Shown here piece by piece: positions 8,497 through 17,063 of a DNA stretch of 35,363 bases; the first letter of the stretch is position 1; every line of letters starts with the position of its first letter. The DNA lies in NCBI GenBank assembly GCA_030621865.1, contig JAUXGW010000006.1, positions 1 through 35,363 of the forward strand, written 5' to 3'. The notes beneath the pieces were generated by a model. The model worked only from the letters and a program-made list of their open reading frames with translations, was not told the origin of the DNA and did not search any database. The position numbers were made by a program, and so were the translations under genes. The DNA is from Actinomycetes bacterium. GTDB lineage: Bacteria > Actinomycetota > Acidimicrobiia > Acidimicrobiales > Microtrichaceae.

Positions 8497-9648
8497 TCAG
8501 CCAGAGAATTTCTCCAGGTCGCCGAGGCGAGGATCGTTGGAGAAGACCTCCACCATCGGTTGCTCCAGCTTGAGCCGCTTCTGGAGGCGGCGAACCTCGA
8601 GTTCCTGGTTCCAGAGGACGAATGTCACCACGATTCCCGATTCACCTGCCCTGGCCGTGCGGCCGGAACGATGAACGTAGGTCTTCGAATCCGAGGGGGG
8701 ATCGTAGTGAACGACCACATCGACGTCATCCACGTGAATGCCGCGTGCTGCCACATCGGTGGCGACCAACGCGGCAACTTTGCCTCTCATGAAGTCATTC
8801 AACGAACGCTCGCGCAGGTTCTGTCGGAGGTCACCGTGGATCGCCCGGGCTTCGACACCTTGATCCTCGAGCTTGCGGGCAAGCCGATCTGCACCGTGTT
8901 TGGTGGCGCTGAAGATCATCGTGCGATCCACTCCCTCGATGATGGAAGCCACAACCTTCGACTTATCCATCTCGTGGACATGCAGGAAGATGTGGGTCAT
9001 GTTCGCCATCGACGGACCCTTGGAGGCAACCTCATGACGGACCGGGTCGTGCTGGTACCGACGAATCAGGCCGTCGACAACGCCGTCCAGCGTTGCCGAG
9101 AACAGCAGGGTCTGGTGCCTGCCTTCGACGTTGCGGAGTATCCACTCGACCTGGGGCATGAAGCCCATGTCCGCCATGCGATCTGCCTCGTCGATGACCA
9201 CATGGGAGACATCGGCAACCGACAGGTCACCGCGATCAATCAGATCGATGGCACGACCCGGAGTGCATACGGCGAAATCAACCCCGTCCTTGAGGTGTTT
9301 GATCTGCTTCTCGATCCTGTCGCCACCGTAGATCGCAGCGATCCGAATGCCCTTGGCGTGAGCCGCAGGTGTGAGTTCGTCCCTCACCTGGGTGGCCAGC
9401 TCGCGAGTGGGAACCAGCGCGATGCCGGTGGGGCGGCCGGGTTTTGCCCTTGGCAGCAACTGCAGAAGCGGCAACCCGAAGGCCAGGGTCTTTCCGGATC
9501 CGGTCCTTGCCTTCCCACACACGTCCTTGCCGGCAAGAATGTCGGGAATGCTCATTTCCTGGATCGCGAATGAACTGGTTATGCCCCGCTCCGCAAGTAC
9601 GTGCACAACCTCCTCGTCGAGCCCCAGGGATTCAAATGTGGCGCTCAT
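8497..9648 (-). CDS. DEAD-box RNA helicase
   Basis: ARTGSGKT, VPTRELA, VIDEADRMADMGF, SATL, ATDVAARGIHVDDVDVVVHYDPP, HRSGRTARAG. Confidence 0.95.
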   Translation of the reverse strand: MSATFESLGLDEEVVHVLAERGITSSFAIQEMSIPDILAGKDVCGKARTGSGKTLAFGLPLLQLLPRAKPGRPTGIALVPTRELATQVRDELTPAAHAKGIRIAAIYGGDRIEKQIKHLKDGVDFAVCTPGRAIDLIDRGDLSVADVSHVVIDEADRMADMGFMPQVEWILRNVEGRHQTLLFSATLDGVVDGLIRRYQHDPVRHEVASKGPSMANMTHIFLHVHEMDKSKVVASIIEGVDRTMIFSATKHGADRLARKLEDQGVEARAIHGDLRQNLRERSLNDFMRGKVAALVATDVAARGIHVDDVDVVVHYDPPSDSKTYVHRSGRTARAGESGIVVTFVLWNQELEVRRLQKRLKLEQPMVEVFSNDPRLGDLEKFSG

Positions 9649-9678
9649 TGGATTGTGTTCCTGGAGGATGATTTCACG

Positions 9679-10581
9679 ATGAGCGACAGGCTACCGGCAA
9701 GCGCTGACGGCGAAGAATCCTCGGTGCTGAGCGAAGTCGACTCGTGGGATTCCGGAGCAGCCGTTGCGGTGAGTTCCGGACCCCGACAACTCAGCACCCA
9801 TGGCGACATCACGAGAACGTCACCGGTGGCTTCGTTGACGAAGCTCGTCACCGCGTGGGCGGTGCTCATCGCCGTGGAAGAAGGAGCAATTCGACTGGAT
9901 GATCCGGCAGGACCGCCGGGAGCCACGGTGGCCCACCTGCTTGCCCACAGCAGCGGTCTGGATTTCGGCAGCGACCACGTGCTGAGCCCTCCGGGAAGTC
10001 GGCGGATCTACTCCAACACCGGATACCTCGCCCTGGCGGAACACGTCGAGGTCGCCACGGGGTTCTCCTTCGCCGAGTACCAACGAGAAGCGGTTCTGGC
10101 GCCGCTCGGCATGGACAGTTCCGTGCTCCACGGGTCGCCCGCTTCAGGATTGGTTTCGTCGGTCAGCGATCTGGCACTGCTGGCCGAGGAGCTGCGCTCC
10201 CCCACTTTGATTCATCCAGGCACCGCAGCGTTGGCCGAAAGCGTCCGATTTCCGGGATTGCCCGGAGTGCTTCCGGGCTTCGGCCGGCAACTGGAGTGCG
10301 ACTGGGGCTTCGGACCCGAGATCAAGGGCAACAAGGTTCCACACTGGAGCGGAAACGAAGCACCTCCTGCCACCTTCGGACACTTCGGTGCCTCAGGCAG
10401 TTTCCTCTGGATCGATCCCGTCGGCGGATTCTTCTGTGTCGTCGTCACCGGCCGGGACTTCGGGGACTGGGCTGTCAGGCTCTGGCCGCCCTTCAGCGAC
10501 CGCGTCCGCGGTCTCCTCGCCCGCTCCGCCGGCAAGGGCGTAGTGAAGGGTTTGGTCACCGAAAATCTCGGGGAAGGTTGA
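9679..10581 (+). CDS. Serine hydrolase, beta-lactamase/class C family
   Basis: ASLTKLVT (SxxK), YSNTGYLALAE (YxN), FGHFGASGSFLWIDP (HxGxSG). Start placed at ATG 9679 rather than 9601, which is inside the divergent helicase gene. Confidence 0.82.
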   Translation: MSDRLPASADGEESSVLSEVDSWDSGAAVAVSSGPRQLSTHGDITRTSPVASLTKLVTAWAVLIAVEEGAIRLDDPAGPPGATVAHLLAHSSGLDFGSDHVLSPPGSRRIYSNTGYLALAEHVEVATGFSFAEYQREAVLAPLGMDSSVLHGSPASGLVSSVSDLALLAEELRSPTLIHPGTAALAESVRFPGLPGVLPGFGRQLECDWGFGPEIKGNKVPHWSGNEAPPATFGHFGASGSFLWIDPVGGFFCVVVTGRDFGDWAVRLWPPFSDRVRGLLARSAGKGVVKGLVTENLGEG

Positions 10582-11460
10582 TCCCGCCTTCAACTTGGCC
10601 GTGGACTCCTTGTCAAGGGGACCGCCGCCCCAGAGCAGCCACACCAGACCGGCGAGGATGATGGCGATTGACATCCAGATGTTCACCCGGATTCCTGCAA
10701 TCAGGGTCGCTTCGTCAATCCGTATGGATTCGACCCACAGCCGTCCGAGTCCGTAACCCATCACGTACACGGCGAACCATCGTCCGGGCTTGAACACCAT
10801 CCTGCTCGAGCCCCAGACGATCAGTCCTGCCAGAGCGAGGTTCCACAAGCCCTCGTAGAGGAACGTCGGATGGAAGGCTGCCACATCGACGTACTCCGCC
10901 GGCCGATACAGGAAATCCACCTCGAGTCCCCAGGGCAGGTCAGTCGGTCCGCCGTACAACTCCTGGTTGAAGTAGTTGCCGAATCTGCCGATCGCCTGGG
11001 CGACAGGAAGACCGACAACGATCGCGTCAGCCAGGAGAAAGGGCTTCGGCACCAGCCTTTTCGCAACAATGATTCCGACGATCGCACCGAGCAATACTCC
11101 ACCCGGAATACCCAGGCCACCCTGCCAGATCTTGAAGGCCTCGACCCAGCGACCTTCGTCGTACTTGTCGCCCCAGTCGGTGATCACGTGATAGAGCCGG
11201 GCGCCTATCAGTCCAGCGGGAACGGCCCAGATTGCGACGGTTATGACATCCTCGGGATCACCACCCCATCGGCGCCACCGCCTCTGACCGATGGCCACAG
11301 CGGCAAGTACCCCAAGAGCGATGCACAGGCCATAGAGGCGGAAATTCAGCGGCCCAAGTTCAATGGAGTCGAACGGCGGGGCAGGAATCAGTCCCAACAC
11401 GTCGTGTTGATTCAAGTTCAACGAGATCTCCCTGTGTGTGGCGGGCCGAACCCGACCCAC
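10393..11460 (-). CDS. lgt: Prolipoprotein diacylglyceryl transferase
   Basis: FRLYGLCIALGVLAA, GLIGARLYHV and signature GRFGNYFNQELYGGPTDLPWGL; acidic C-terminal extension. N-terminal start codon uncertain. Confidence 0.92.
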   Translation of the reverse strand: MGRVRPATHREISLNLNQHDVLGLIPAPPFDSIELGPLNFRLYGLCIALGVLAAVAIGQRRWRRWGGDPEDVITVAIWAVPAGLIGARLYHVITDWGDKYDEGRWVEAFKIWQGGLGIPGGVLLGAIVGIIVAKRLVPKPFLLADAIVVGLPVAQAIGRFGNYFNQELYGGPTDLPWGLEVDFLYRPAEYVDVAAFHPTFLYEGLWNLALAGLIVWGSSRMVFKPGRWFAVYVMGYGLGRLWVESIRIDEATLIAGIRVNIWMSIAIILAGLVWLLWGGGPLDKESTAKLKAGSTFPEIFGDQTLHYALAGGAGEETADAVAEGRPEPDSPVPEVPAGDDDTEESADGIDPEETA

Positions 11461-11463
11461 AGG

Positions 11464-12249
11464 TCAGTTTTGCTCGTCGGCCTCGAATTCGGATGCTTCT
11501 GATCTTCCGGCAGAACCCGGTAGGTCCTCGCCTGCTTCCCCGGTGTCATCACCTTCGACGCCCTGGATCTCCTCGTCTCCGGGCAGATCCACGCCGTACC
11601 AGGTAAACGCCGTGTCTGGCAGGCACACATTGGCATACGCGAGCATGGCGGTCGCCATCTCAGCGTCGTTGTTGAACGGATCGACTTCGGTGCCGAAGGC
11701 CCAGGCGTCAACGAAGCTCCCGGCGAGACCTTGTTCGGCGAGGCCGTCAGCCATGCACAGTGCCTGAGCCGAAGTCATGTTGCCGCTTCCCATGAACAGC
11801 GCAGCCGTGGCCTGAGTCATGTCCACGCAACTCTCGAACAGCGTCCCGATCCTTATGGTTTCCGCCACCGTCAGTTCGATGTCGTTCAATGATGCGCCAC
11901 TGGTGCCGGGCAGGTAGCCGAGTTCCGACAGGGTGGGAGCGCCGAGATCGGCCACGATCTTGCTGGCCGCACACTCGGCTTGTTCGGTGGGGGGCACCCA
12001 CAGATTCAGATCGGTGGGAGTGGTTGTGAAGTCGTACACCAATCCGGCGATCAGAAGATCTTCCGGCACCTGACCCGTTTCGGGAAAGTCGGGGGGTGGC
12101 GGCAACACGGCGTCATCGGAGCCAGAACCGGCTTCTGACGCAGATCCGGATTCCGAGGGTACGCAGGCACCAAGGAGCAGAGCGCTCGCGGCCAAGGAGG
12201 CTGCGAGGACGAGCCCCAGATGATTCAAACGCACGAGTCGAGGGTACAT
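11464..12249 (-). CDS. Lipoprotein of unknown function
   Basis: Signal peptide with lipobox LLLGAC (LVLAASLAASALLLGACVPSESG); rest without recognised domain. Confidence 0.75.
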   Translation of the reverse strand: MYPRLVRLNHLGLVLAASLAASALLLGACVPSESGSASEAGSGSDDAVLPPPPDFPETGQVPEDLLIAGLVYDFTTTPTDLNLWVPPTEQAECAASKIVADLGAPTLSELGYLPGTSGASLNDIELTVAETIRIGTLFESCVDMTQATAALFMGSGNMTSAQALCMADGLAEQGLAGSFVDAWAFGTEVDPFNNDAEMATAMLAYANVCLPDTAFTWYGVDLPGDEEIQGVEGDDTGEAGEDLPGSAGRSEASEFEADEQN

Positions 12250-12298
12250 GGGTCACTTCTGACCGAGATATCGGCAAAACAACCCAACTGTGAATCCC

Positions 12299-12778
12299 TC
12301 AGACAAGCCGTGCTTCGACCTCATTGAGCGCGTCGTCCTCGGAAACGTCCAGGGCAAAGCTCAGCTCGGACACAAGCACCCCGCGCGCCTTGACGAACAT
12401 GGTCTTTTCGCCGGCCGAAAGGCCTTTCGCCTGATCTCTCAGAGAGAGGTTCCGGACTACCTCAGCTACCTGGTAGACGTCGCCTGACTTGAGCTTCTCC
12501 TGATGGTTCTTGAACCGACGACTCCAGTTGGAAGGCTCGCGAATGTCCCGCTTGGCCAGGAGTTCGAAGAGATCCTCGACCTCATCCTTGCCAATCGGCG
12601 GTCGCATCCCGACCTCGTCGGCATTGTCCACGGGTACGGAAAGGGTCAGCTCCCCGTGTGCCATCTCCAACACCAGGTACTCGTTCTTTTCGCCACCAAT
12701 TTCGCGCTTCTCACGGCGCACGATTATTGCGGCGCCGTGATGTGGATACACGACTCGATCGCCGACGTCATAGGTCAC
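12299..12778 (-). CDS. carD: CarD family transcriptional regulator
   Basis: GTG start giving VTYDVGDRVVYPHHGAAIIVRREKREIGGEKNEYLVLEMAHGELTLSVPV. The tracked ORF to 12892 includes a doubtful N-terminal extension. Confidence 0.9.
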   Translation of the reverse strand: MTYDVGDRVVYPHHGAAIIVRREKREIGGEKNEYLVLEMAHGELTLSVPVDNADEVGMRPPIGKDEVEDLFELLAKRDIREPSNWSRRFKNHQEKLKSGDVYQVAEVVRNLSLRDQAKGLSAGEKTMFVKARGVLVSELSFALDVSEDDALNEVEARLV

Positions 12779-12866
12779 TAGGGGTCCCTCAAATGCTCGC
12801 TTATGCCCGCTCCCAAGGTGCCGTCCGGCCCCAATGAGGATGTCCCAAGATAGCAGATCAGGACAC

Positions 12867-15551
12867 TCAGGAACAGCCGCTGGTGCTGCCACATTCCTGA
12901 CACACGAAACACGATCCGGCGCGGCTCATGACAACTCCACAGCTCATGCACAGGGGAGCATCCGAAACGGGTCGTTTCGATTCCGTGACCGTTGCTTCCT
13001 CGATACCGGGAAGAGTCTGCTGGGTGCGCTCGGAAGTACCCAGAACCCCGAGGTCCTGACGCACTTCCAGCGGCAAGTATTCGATGGCCAGCCTGCGGAA
13101 CAGATAGTCGACCAGGCTATTGGCGATACGGACCTCCGGGTCATCGGTCATGCCTGCCGGTTCGAAGCGCATTCCCACCAGCGCTTCGACGAAGGCCTCC
13201 AGGGGAACGCCGTACTGCAGACCATGACTGACCGAAATTGCAAAGGCATCCATGATTCCCGACAGGGTCGAACCCTGCTTGGAAACCCGGAGAAACAACT
13301 CTCCGGGTCGGCCGTCTTCGTATTCGCCCACAGTCACAAAACCCTTGCAGTCCGCCACCCGGAATTCAATGGTACGTGAAGGTCTTGACCTGGGGAGGCG
13401 CTCACGGGTCGGGCGGCGGGCTTCGGAGGCCACGGAATCCACTATCTCCGTTGAGGTCCCCACGTTGAGGGGCTGCGATACCTTGCAGTTGTCCCGATAG
13501 AGGGCCACACACTTGATGCCCTTTTGCCAGGAATCGATCAACAAGAGTTCGACTTCCTCGACACTCGTGGTTTCAGGCAGGTTGACCGTTTTCGACATCG
13601 CACCAGAGAAGAATGGTTGCAGCGCAGCCATCATCCGCAGGTGCCCTCCATAGGCGATGACCGTGCCATCTTCGACAGTCCCACCCATCGCACAGGCGAA
13701 TACCGGGAGATGTGCCGGTTCCAGGCCGGGAGCTCCCGACATGGTGTGGTTCTCGCGTAGGTATTCGGTGATCGCACCGATCGTGTACTCGGTGTAACCC
13801 AACGCCTGCAGCGCCCTCGACACAGTCTGATTGACGGACTCTATGGTGCCGCCACCCACCAGCTTCTTGTGCTTCACCAGAGCCAGTTCAGGCTCGATAC
13901 CCGTGGTGTCGGCATCCATCATGAAGCTGATCGTGCCGGTGGGAGCCGCCACGGTGAGTTCCGCGTTGCGGGCGCCGTGCACCTTCAAGCGATCGCAGGC
14001 CTGCTGCCACAAATCCACCAACCACTGATTCAGGTCGGTCTGGGTCTGCACGGCCGATACCGACCTTGCCGACTCGAGATGCATGTCGTATACGTTCTGC
14101 CACGGCTCGGCGTTGGTCGAGTACAAAGGCGCCGGCTCGAGGTCCTCGGCCAGTTCGGTACTGCGCACTGCAGCCGCGCCGGTGAGAATCCCGGTGACAG
14201 CCGCGGCCCAGGCCCGACCATCTTCCGAATCGTAGGGAAGACCCATGGCCATCAGTGAAGCGCCGAGGTTCGTGTAACCAAGGCCGATGTCTCGTGCTCT
14301 TTCGGACTGGGAAGCGATTTCCTCGGTGGGATAGTCGGAAGAACCCACAAGGATGTCCTGGGCGGTCACAAGGACGCGGGCCGCCTGCACGAATCCCTCA
14401 ACGTCGAAGTTTTCGTCCTCGTCCAGGAATGACAAAAGGTTGAGTGACGCGAGGTTGCAGGCGCTGTTGGGCAACCGCAGGTGCTCCGAACACGGGTTGC
14501 TGGCGTCGATCCGGCCTTCATTCGGAGTGGTGTTCCAGCGATTGATCGTGGTGTCGAACTGAACTCCGGGATCTGCGCATTCCCAGGACGCCTCCGCGAT
14601 CTGTCGGAGGAGGTTTCTCGCATCGACGGACTCAATGACCTCGCCGCCGAGTCGGGCCGTCAGGTCCCAGGTCTCGCCGCCAACGGCAGCCTGCATGAAC
14701 TCATCGCTGAGGCGAACGGAGTTGTTGGCATTCTGGTATTGGACAGAGTGGATGTCCTTGCCATCGAGGGACATGTCGAATCCAGCCCGTTCCAGGGCGT
14801 GGGCCTTGCGTTCCTCGATGGCCTTGCACCAGACGAACTCCTCGATGTCGGGGTGATCATCATCGAGCACAACCATCTTGGCGGCCCTTCTGGTGGTCCC
14901 GCCGCTCTTGATCGTTCCTGCCGATGCGTCGGCACCGCGCATGAAGCTCACCGGACCGGACGGTTCTCCGCCACGGGAGAGTTGTTCTTTGGCGGACCGG
15001 ATCTTGGAGAGGTTCACTCCAGCACCCGATCCTCCCTTGAAGATCAGGCCTTCCTCCGTATACCAGTTGAGAATGGATCCGAGGTCGTCTTCCACATCGA
15101 GGATGAAACAGGCAGCAGCCTGTTGGGTGGCCCCGGGGACGCCGATGTTGAACCAGACGGGTGAGTTGAACGAAGCGCGCTGATTCACGAGGAGATATGT
15201 GAGTTCGTCGGCGAACACCATGGCTATCTCTTCGTCGGAGAAATATCCTTCTTTCAGGCCCCATTGCTTGATCGCGTTCACCACGCGCCCGATCACCTGC
15301 CGCAGCGATGATTCGCGTTCCGTACTGCCCAGGGAGCCCCGAAAGTACTTCTGGCTGACGATGTTCCCGGCAGTCACCGACCAGGAGGTCGGGAACTCGA
15401 CATCGCGTTGTTCGAAGACAGGTTTGTCCGTGCGGAAATCGAGCATCACACAGTCGCGTTGTCCCCACTCGACCGAGTCCAGGGGATCTGTTCCATCCGA
15501 TGTGAACCATCTCTTGATCTGTCGATCGGTTTCAACTGGTGACAAACTCAT
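12867..15551 (-). CDS. nrdJ: Adenosylcobalamin-dependent (class II) ribonucleotide reductase
   Basis: FNSPVWFNIGV, NPCSEHLRLPNSACNLASLNLL, APTGTISFMMDADTTGIEPELALVKHKKLVGGG, C-terminal zinc-ribbon-like CMSCGVVMSRAGSCFVCQECGSTSGCS. Confidence 0.95.
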   Translation of the reverse strand: MSLSPVETDRQIKRWFTSDGTDPLDSVEWGQRDCVMLDFRTDKPVFEQRDVEFPTSWSVTAGNIVSQKYFRGSLGSTERESSLRQVIGRVVNAIKQWGLKEGYFSDEEIAMVFADELTYLLVNQRASFNSPVWFNIGVPGATQQAAACFILDVEDDLGSILNWYTEEGLIFKGGSGAGVNLSKIRSAKEQLSRGGEPSGPVSFMRGADASAGTIKSGGTTRRAAKMVVLDDDHPDIEEFVWCKAIEERKAHALERAGFDMSLDGKDIHSVQYQNANNSVRLSDEFMQAAVGGETWDLTARLGGEVIESVDARNLLRQIAEASWECADPGVQFDTTINRWNTTPNEGRIDASNPCSEHLRLPNSACNLASLNLLSFLDEDENFDVEGFVQAARVLVTAQDILVGSSDYPTEEIASQSERARDIGLGYTNLGASLMAMGLPYDSEDGRAWAAAVTGILTGAAAVRSTELAEDLEPAPLYSTNAEPWQNVYDMHLESARSVSAVQTQTDLNQWLVDLWQQACDRLKVHGARNAELTVAAPTGTISFMMDADTTGIEPELALVKHKKLVGGGTIESVNQTVSRALQALGYTEYTIGAITEYLRENHTMSGAPGLEPAHLPVFACAMGGTVEDGTVIAYGGHLRMMAALQPFFSGAMSKTVNLPETTSVEEVELLLIDSWQKGIKCVALYRDNCKVSQPLNVGTSTEIVDSVASEARRPTRERLPRSRPSRTIEFRVADCKGFVTVGEYEDGRPGELFLRVSKQGSTLSGIMDAFAISVSHGLQYGVPLEAFVEALVGMRFEPAGMTDDPEVRIANSLVDYLFRRLAIEYLPLEVRQDLGVLGTSERTQQTLPGIEEATVTESKRPVSDAPLCMSCGVVMSRAGSCFVCQECGSTSGCS

Positions 15552-15592
15552 CTGGAAGGCCCTTCGCCGTTCATGGATCCTCCGCGGTTCAT
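15548..15592 (-). other. Possible 14-codon leader ORF (MNRGGSMNGEGPSR*) overlapping the nrdJ start
   Basis: ATG AAC CGC GGA GGA TCC ATG AAC GGC GAA GGG CCT TCC AGA TGA; its TGA overlaps the nrdJ ATG (ATGA). GGAGG sits 4 nt upstream of each ATG. Confidence 0.45.
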
Positions 15593-15628
15593 GGATCCTC
15601 CGCCTTACACGGATCCTCCGCCTTACAC
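15557..15628 (-). repeat. 18-bp tandem repeat, about 4 units, in the nrdJ leader
   Basis: Reverse complement: GTGTAAGGCGGAGGATCC / GTGTAAGGCGGAGGATCC / ATGAACCGCGGAGGATCC / ATGAACGGCGAAGGGCCT. Confidence 0.9.
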
Positions 15629-15900
15629 GGATACGGCCCGTGGGGCCGCTCGAACCTTACGGGGATTCTGTTGTGTGGCGAAAGGGGTACAACCTGTGGA
15701 TACTTGTGCATATTCCTGCGCCAGCGGGCGGAACGGGGCACCGTCGCGCCACCGAAGGTGATCGAAGCCGACGAATTCCCGCCTGAGTAATCACTCAGTG
15801 CAGTCGGGCTCACCGCATTTGACTGAATCTCATGCTCTTTCCGTGTCCACAGCCTGCGGATAACCCTGTGGAAAACATTTCCTGAAGTACGCTCCGGCGA

Positions 15901-16635
15901 ATGGAGCAACTTCTTGCAGCCGGAGCACCACTCGACGACGTCACAGACGTGTTCGAGGTACTTCACGCCGACCGCGGTCCGGCACCGGACGGCAGACCCT
16001 GGGTGAGCACCAACATGGTGATGAGTGCCGATGGCTCCTACACGAGCGATGGACTCTCCGGCGGCCTGAGCTCTCCGGGCGACAAGGATCTGTTCATGGC
16101 CCTGCGAGCGCTGAGCGACGTGGTTCTGGCCGGAGCCTCCACGGTTCGCAAAGAGGGTTATCACCGGCCGCGGGCTCAGGGCTTTTCCCTGAACGCCCGA
16201 CATCGCGATGGCCAGGAACCTGCACCTACGCTCGTGGTGGTGAGCCGATCGATGGATCTCGGAACCGAGGCTCCAGTACTTTCCGATGACGGACCGAAGC
16301 CCATCATGGCTCACCCCCGCGGCGTCACCCTGCCGCCGGATCTGAGCGGATTGGAGGATCTGGCGGCCGGCGACGACGGCGTCGACATGGTCGAGCTCAT
16401 GTCGGCCCTTCACTCGCGGGGCGTCAGGAGTGTGATCTGTGAAGGAGGGCCGCATCTGCTTGGCCAACTTGCCGCAGACGATCTGATCGACGAGTACAAC
16501 CTGACGCTCGCACCGACTCTGGTTGGCGGCACCGACACCGGCCTGCTCGGTGGATTCAGTGTTGGCCGATCCTTCCACCTGCACCGAGTGCTGCGCGACG
16601 GGGATCACCTCATGCTCTGTTACCGGCGACACTGA
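15901..16635 (+). CDS. RibD C-terminal / DHFR-like reductase domain protein (pyrimidine reductase family)
   Basis: RPWVSTNMVMSADGSYTSDGLSGGLSSPGDKDLFMALRALSDVVLAGASTVRKEGY and SVICEGGPHLLGQL; no deaminase domain. Confidence 0.8.
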   Translation: MEQLLAAGAPLDDVTDVFEVLHADRGPAPDGRPWVSTNMVMSADGSYTSDGLSGGLSSPGDKDLFMALRALSDVVLAGASTVRKEGYHRPRAQGFSLNARHRDGQEPAPTLVVVSRSMDLGTEAPVLSDDGPKPIMAHPRGVTLPPDLSGLEDLAAGDDGVDMVELMSALHSRGVRSVICEGGPHLLGQLAADDLIDEYNLTLAPTLVGGTDTGLLGGFSVGRSFHLHRVLRDGDHLMLCYRRH

Positions 16636-16652
16636 GGTCACCGGCTTGGTGC

Positions 16653-17051
16653 TCACCGCGGTGAGGGGATCGCAATCACATCACCCACACGGAGGCTGCC
16701 GAGGCCTCCATTGAGCGCGGCCAGATCGGCGACCGCTTCGCGCCGGTCCACCCCGGGCATGTATCCGCCCGCAATTGACCAGTACGTATCACCGGCACCC
16801 ACACGGATCACCTCACCCGAGGAGATCGGGCGGGTTGGTGCGGGATCACCCAGGTATGAGAACGCAGTCAGGGCGCCGCAGGCGACGATTGTCACCAACA
16901 CCAGCAGAACGGCTGCCCGGCGAATCAAGTAGGTGACGCGGGTTGGCGGATACAACCATGCGAGCGAAGGCTGTGACGGGCGACGGTGAGTGTGTGGAAT
17001 CTGGACTGTTAGGGCCATGAGAGAAGTCTCCATTAAGGGTGTGACAGCCAC
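16653..17051 (-). CDS. Single-pass membrane LysM domain protein, divergent from lexA (YneA/Rv2719c-like cell-division suppressor candidate)
   Basis: TM RRAAVLLVLVTIVACGALTAF followed by VIRVGAGDTYWSIAGGYMPGVDRREAVADLAALNGGLGSLRVGDVIAIP (LysM). Start may be internal (MALTV, about 17018). Confidence 0.75.
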   Translation of the reverse strand: MAVTPLMETSLMALTVQIPHTHRRPSQPSLAWLYPPTRVTYLIRRAAVLLVLVTIVACGALTAFSYLGDPAPTRPISSGEVIRVGAGDTYWSIAGGYMPGVDRREAVADLAALNGGLGSLRVGDVIAIPSPR

Positions 17052-17063
17052 CTGCGAGTCCGT

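Noticed and set aside
8350-9573. 407-aa plus-strand ORF
   Set aside because: Antisense to the well-supported DEAD-box helicase; no recognisable domain.
15557-15640. Possible CRISPR or iteron array
   Set aside because: Units are 18 bp, contiguous with no spacers, and no cas or rep gene is nearby; better explained as a tandem repeat in the nrdJ leader.
15539-15790. Plus-strand repeat peptides (MTNSSGRPFAVHGSSAVHGSS... and MDPPRFMDPPPYTDPPPYTD)
   Set aside because: They come from translating the leader tandem repeat on the opposite strand; no upstream RBS evidence or downstream domain.
15552-15900. Cobalamin riboswitch upstream of B12-dependent nrdJ
   Set aside because: Looked for a B12-box-like motif and extended fold; none was convincing by eye.
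15589-16656. 355-aa minus-strand ORF
   Set aside because: Antisense to the RibD-like reductase and runs through the intergenic repeats; no domain signal.
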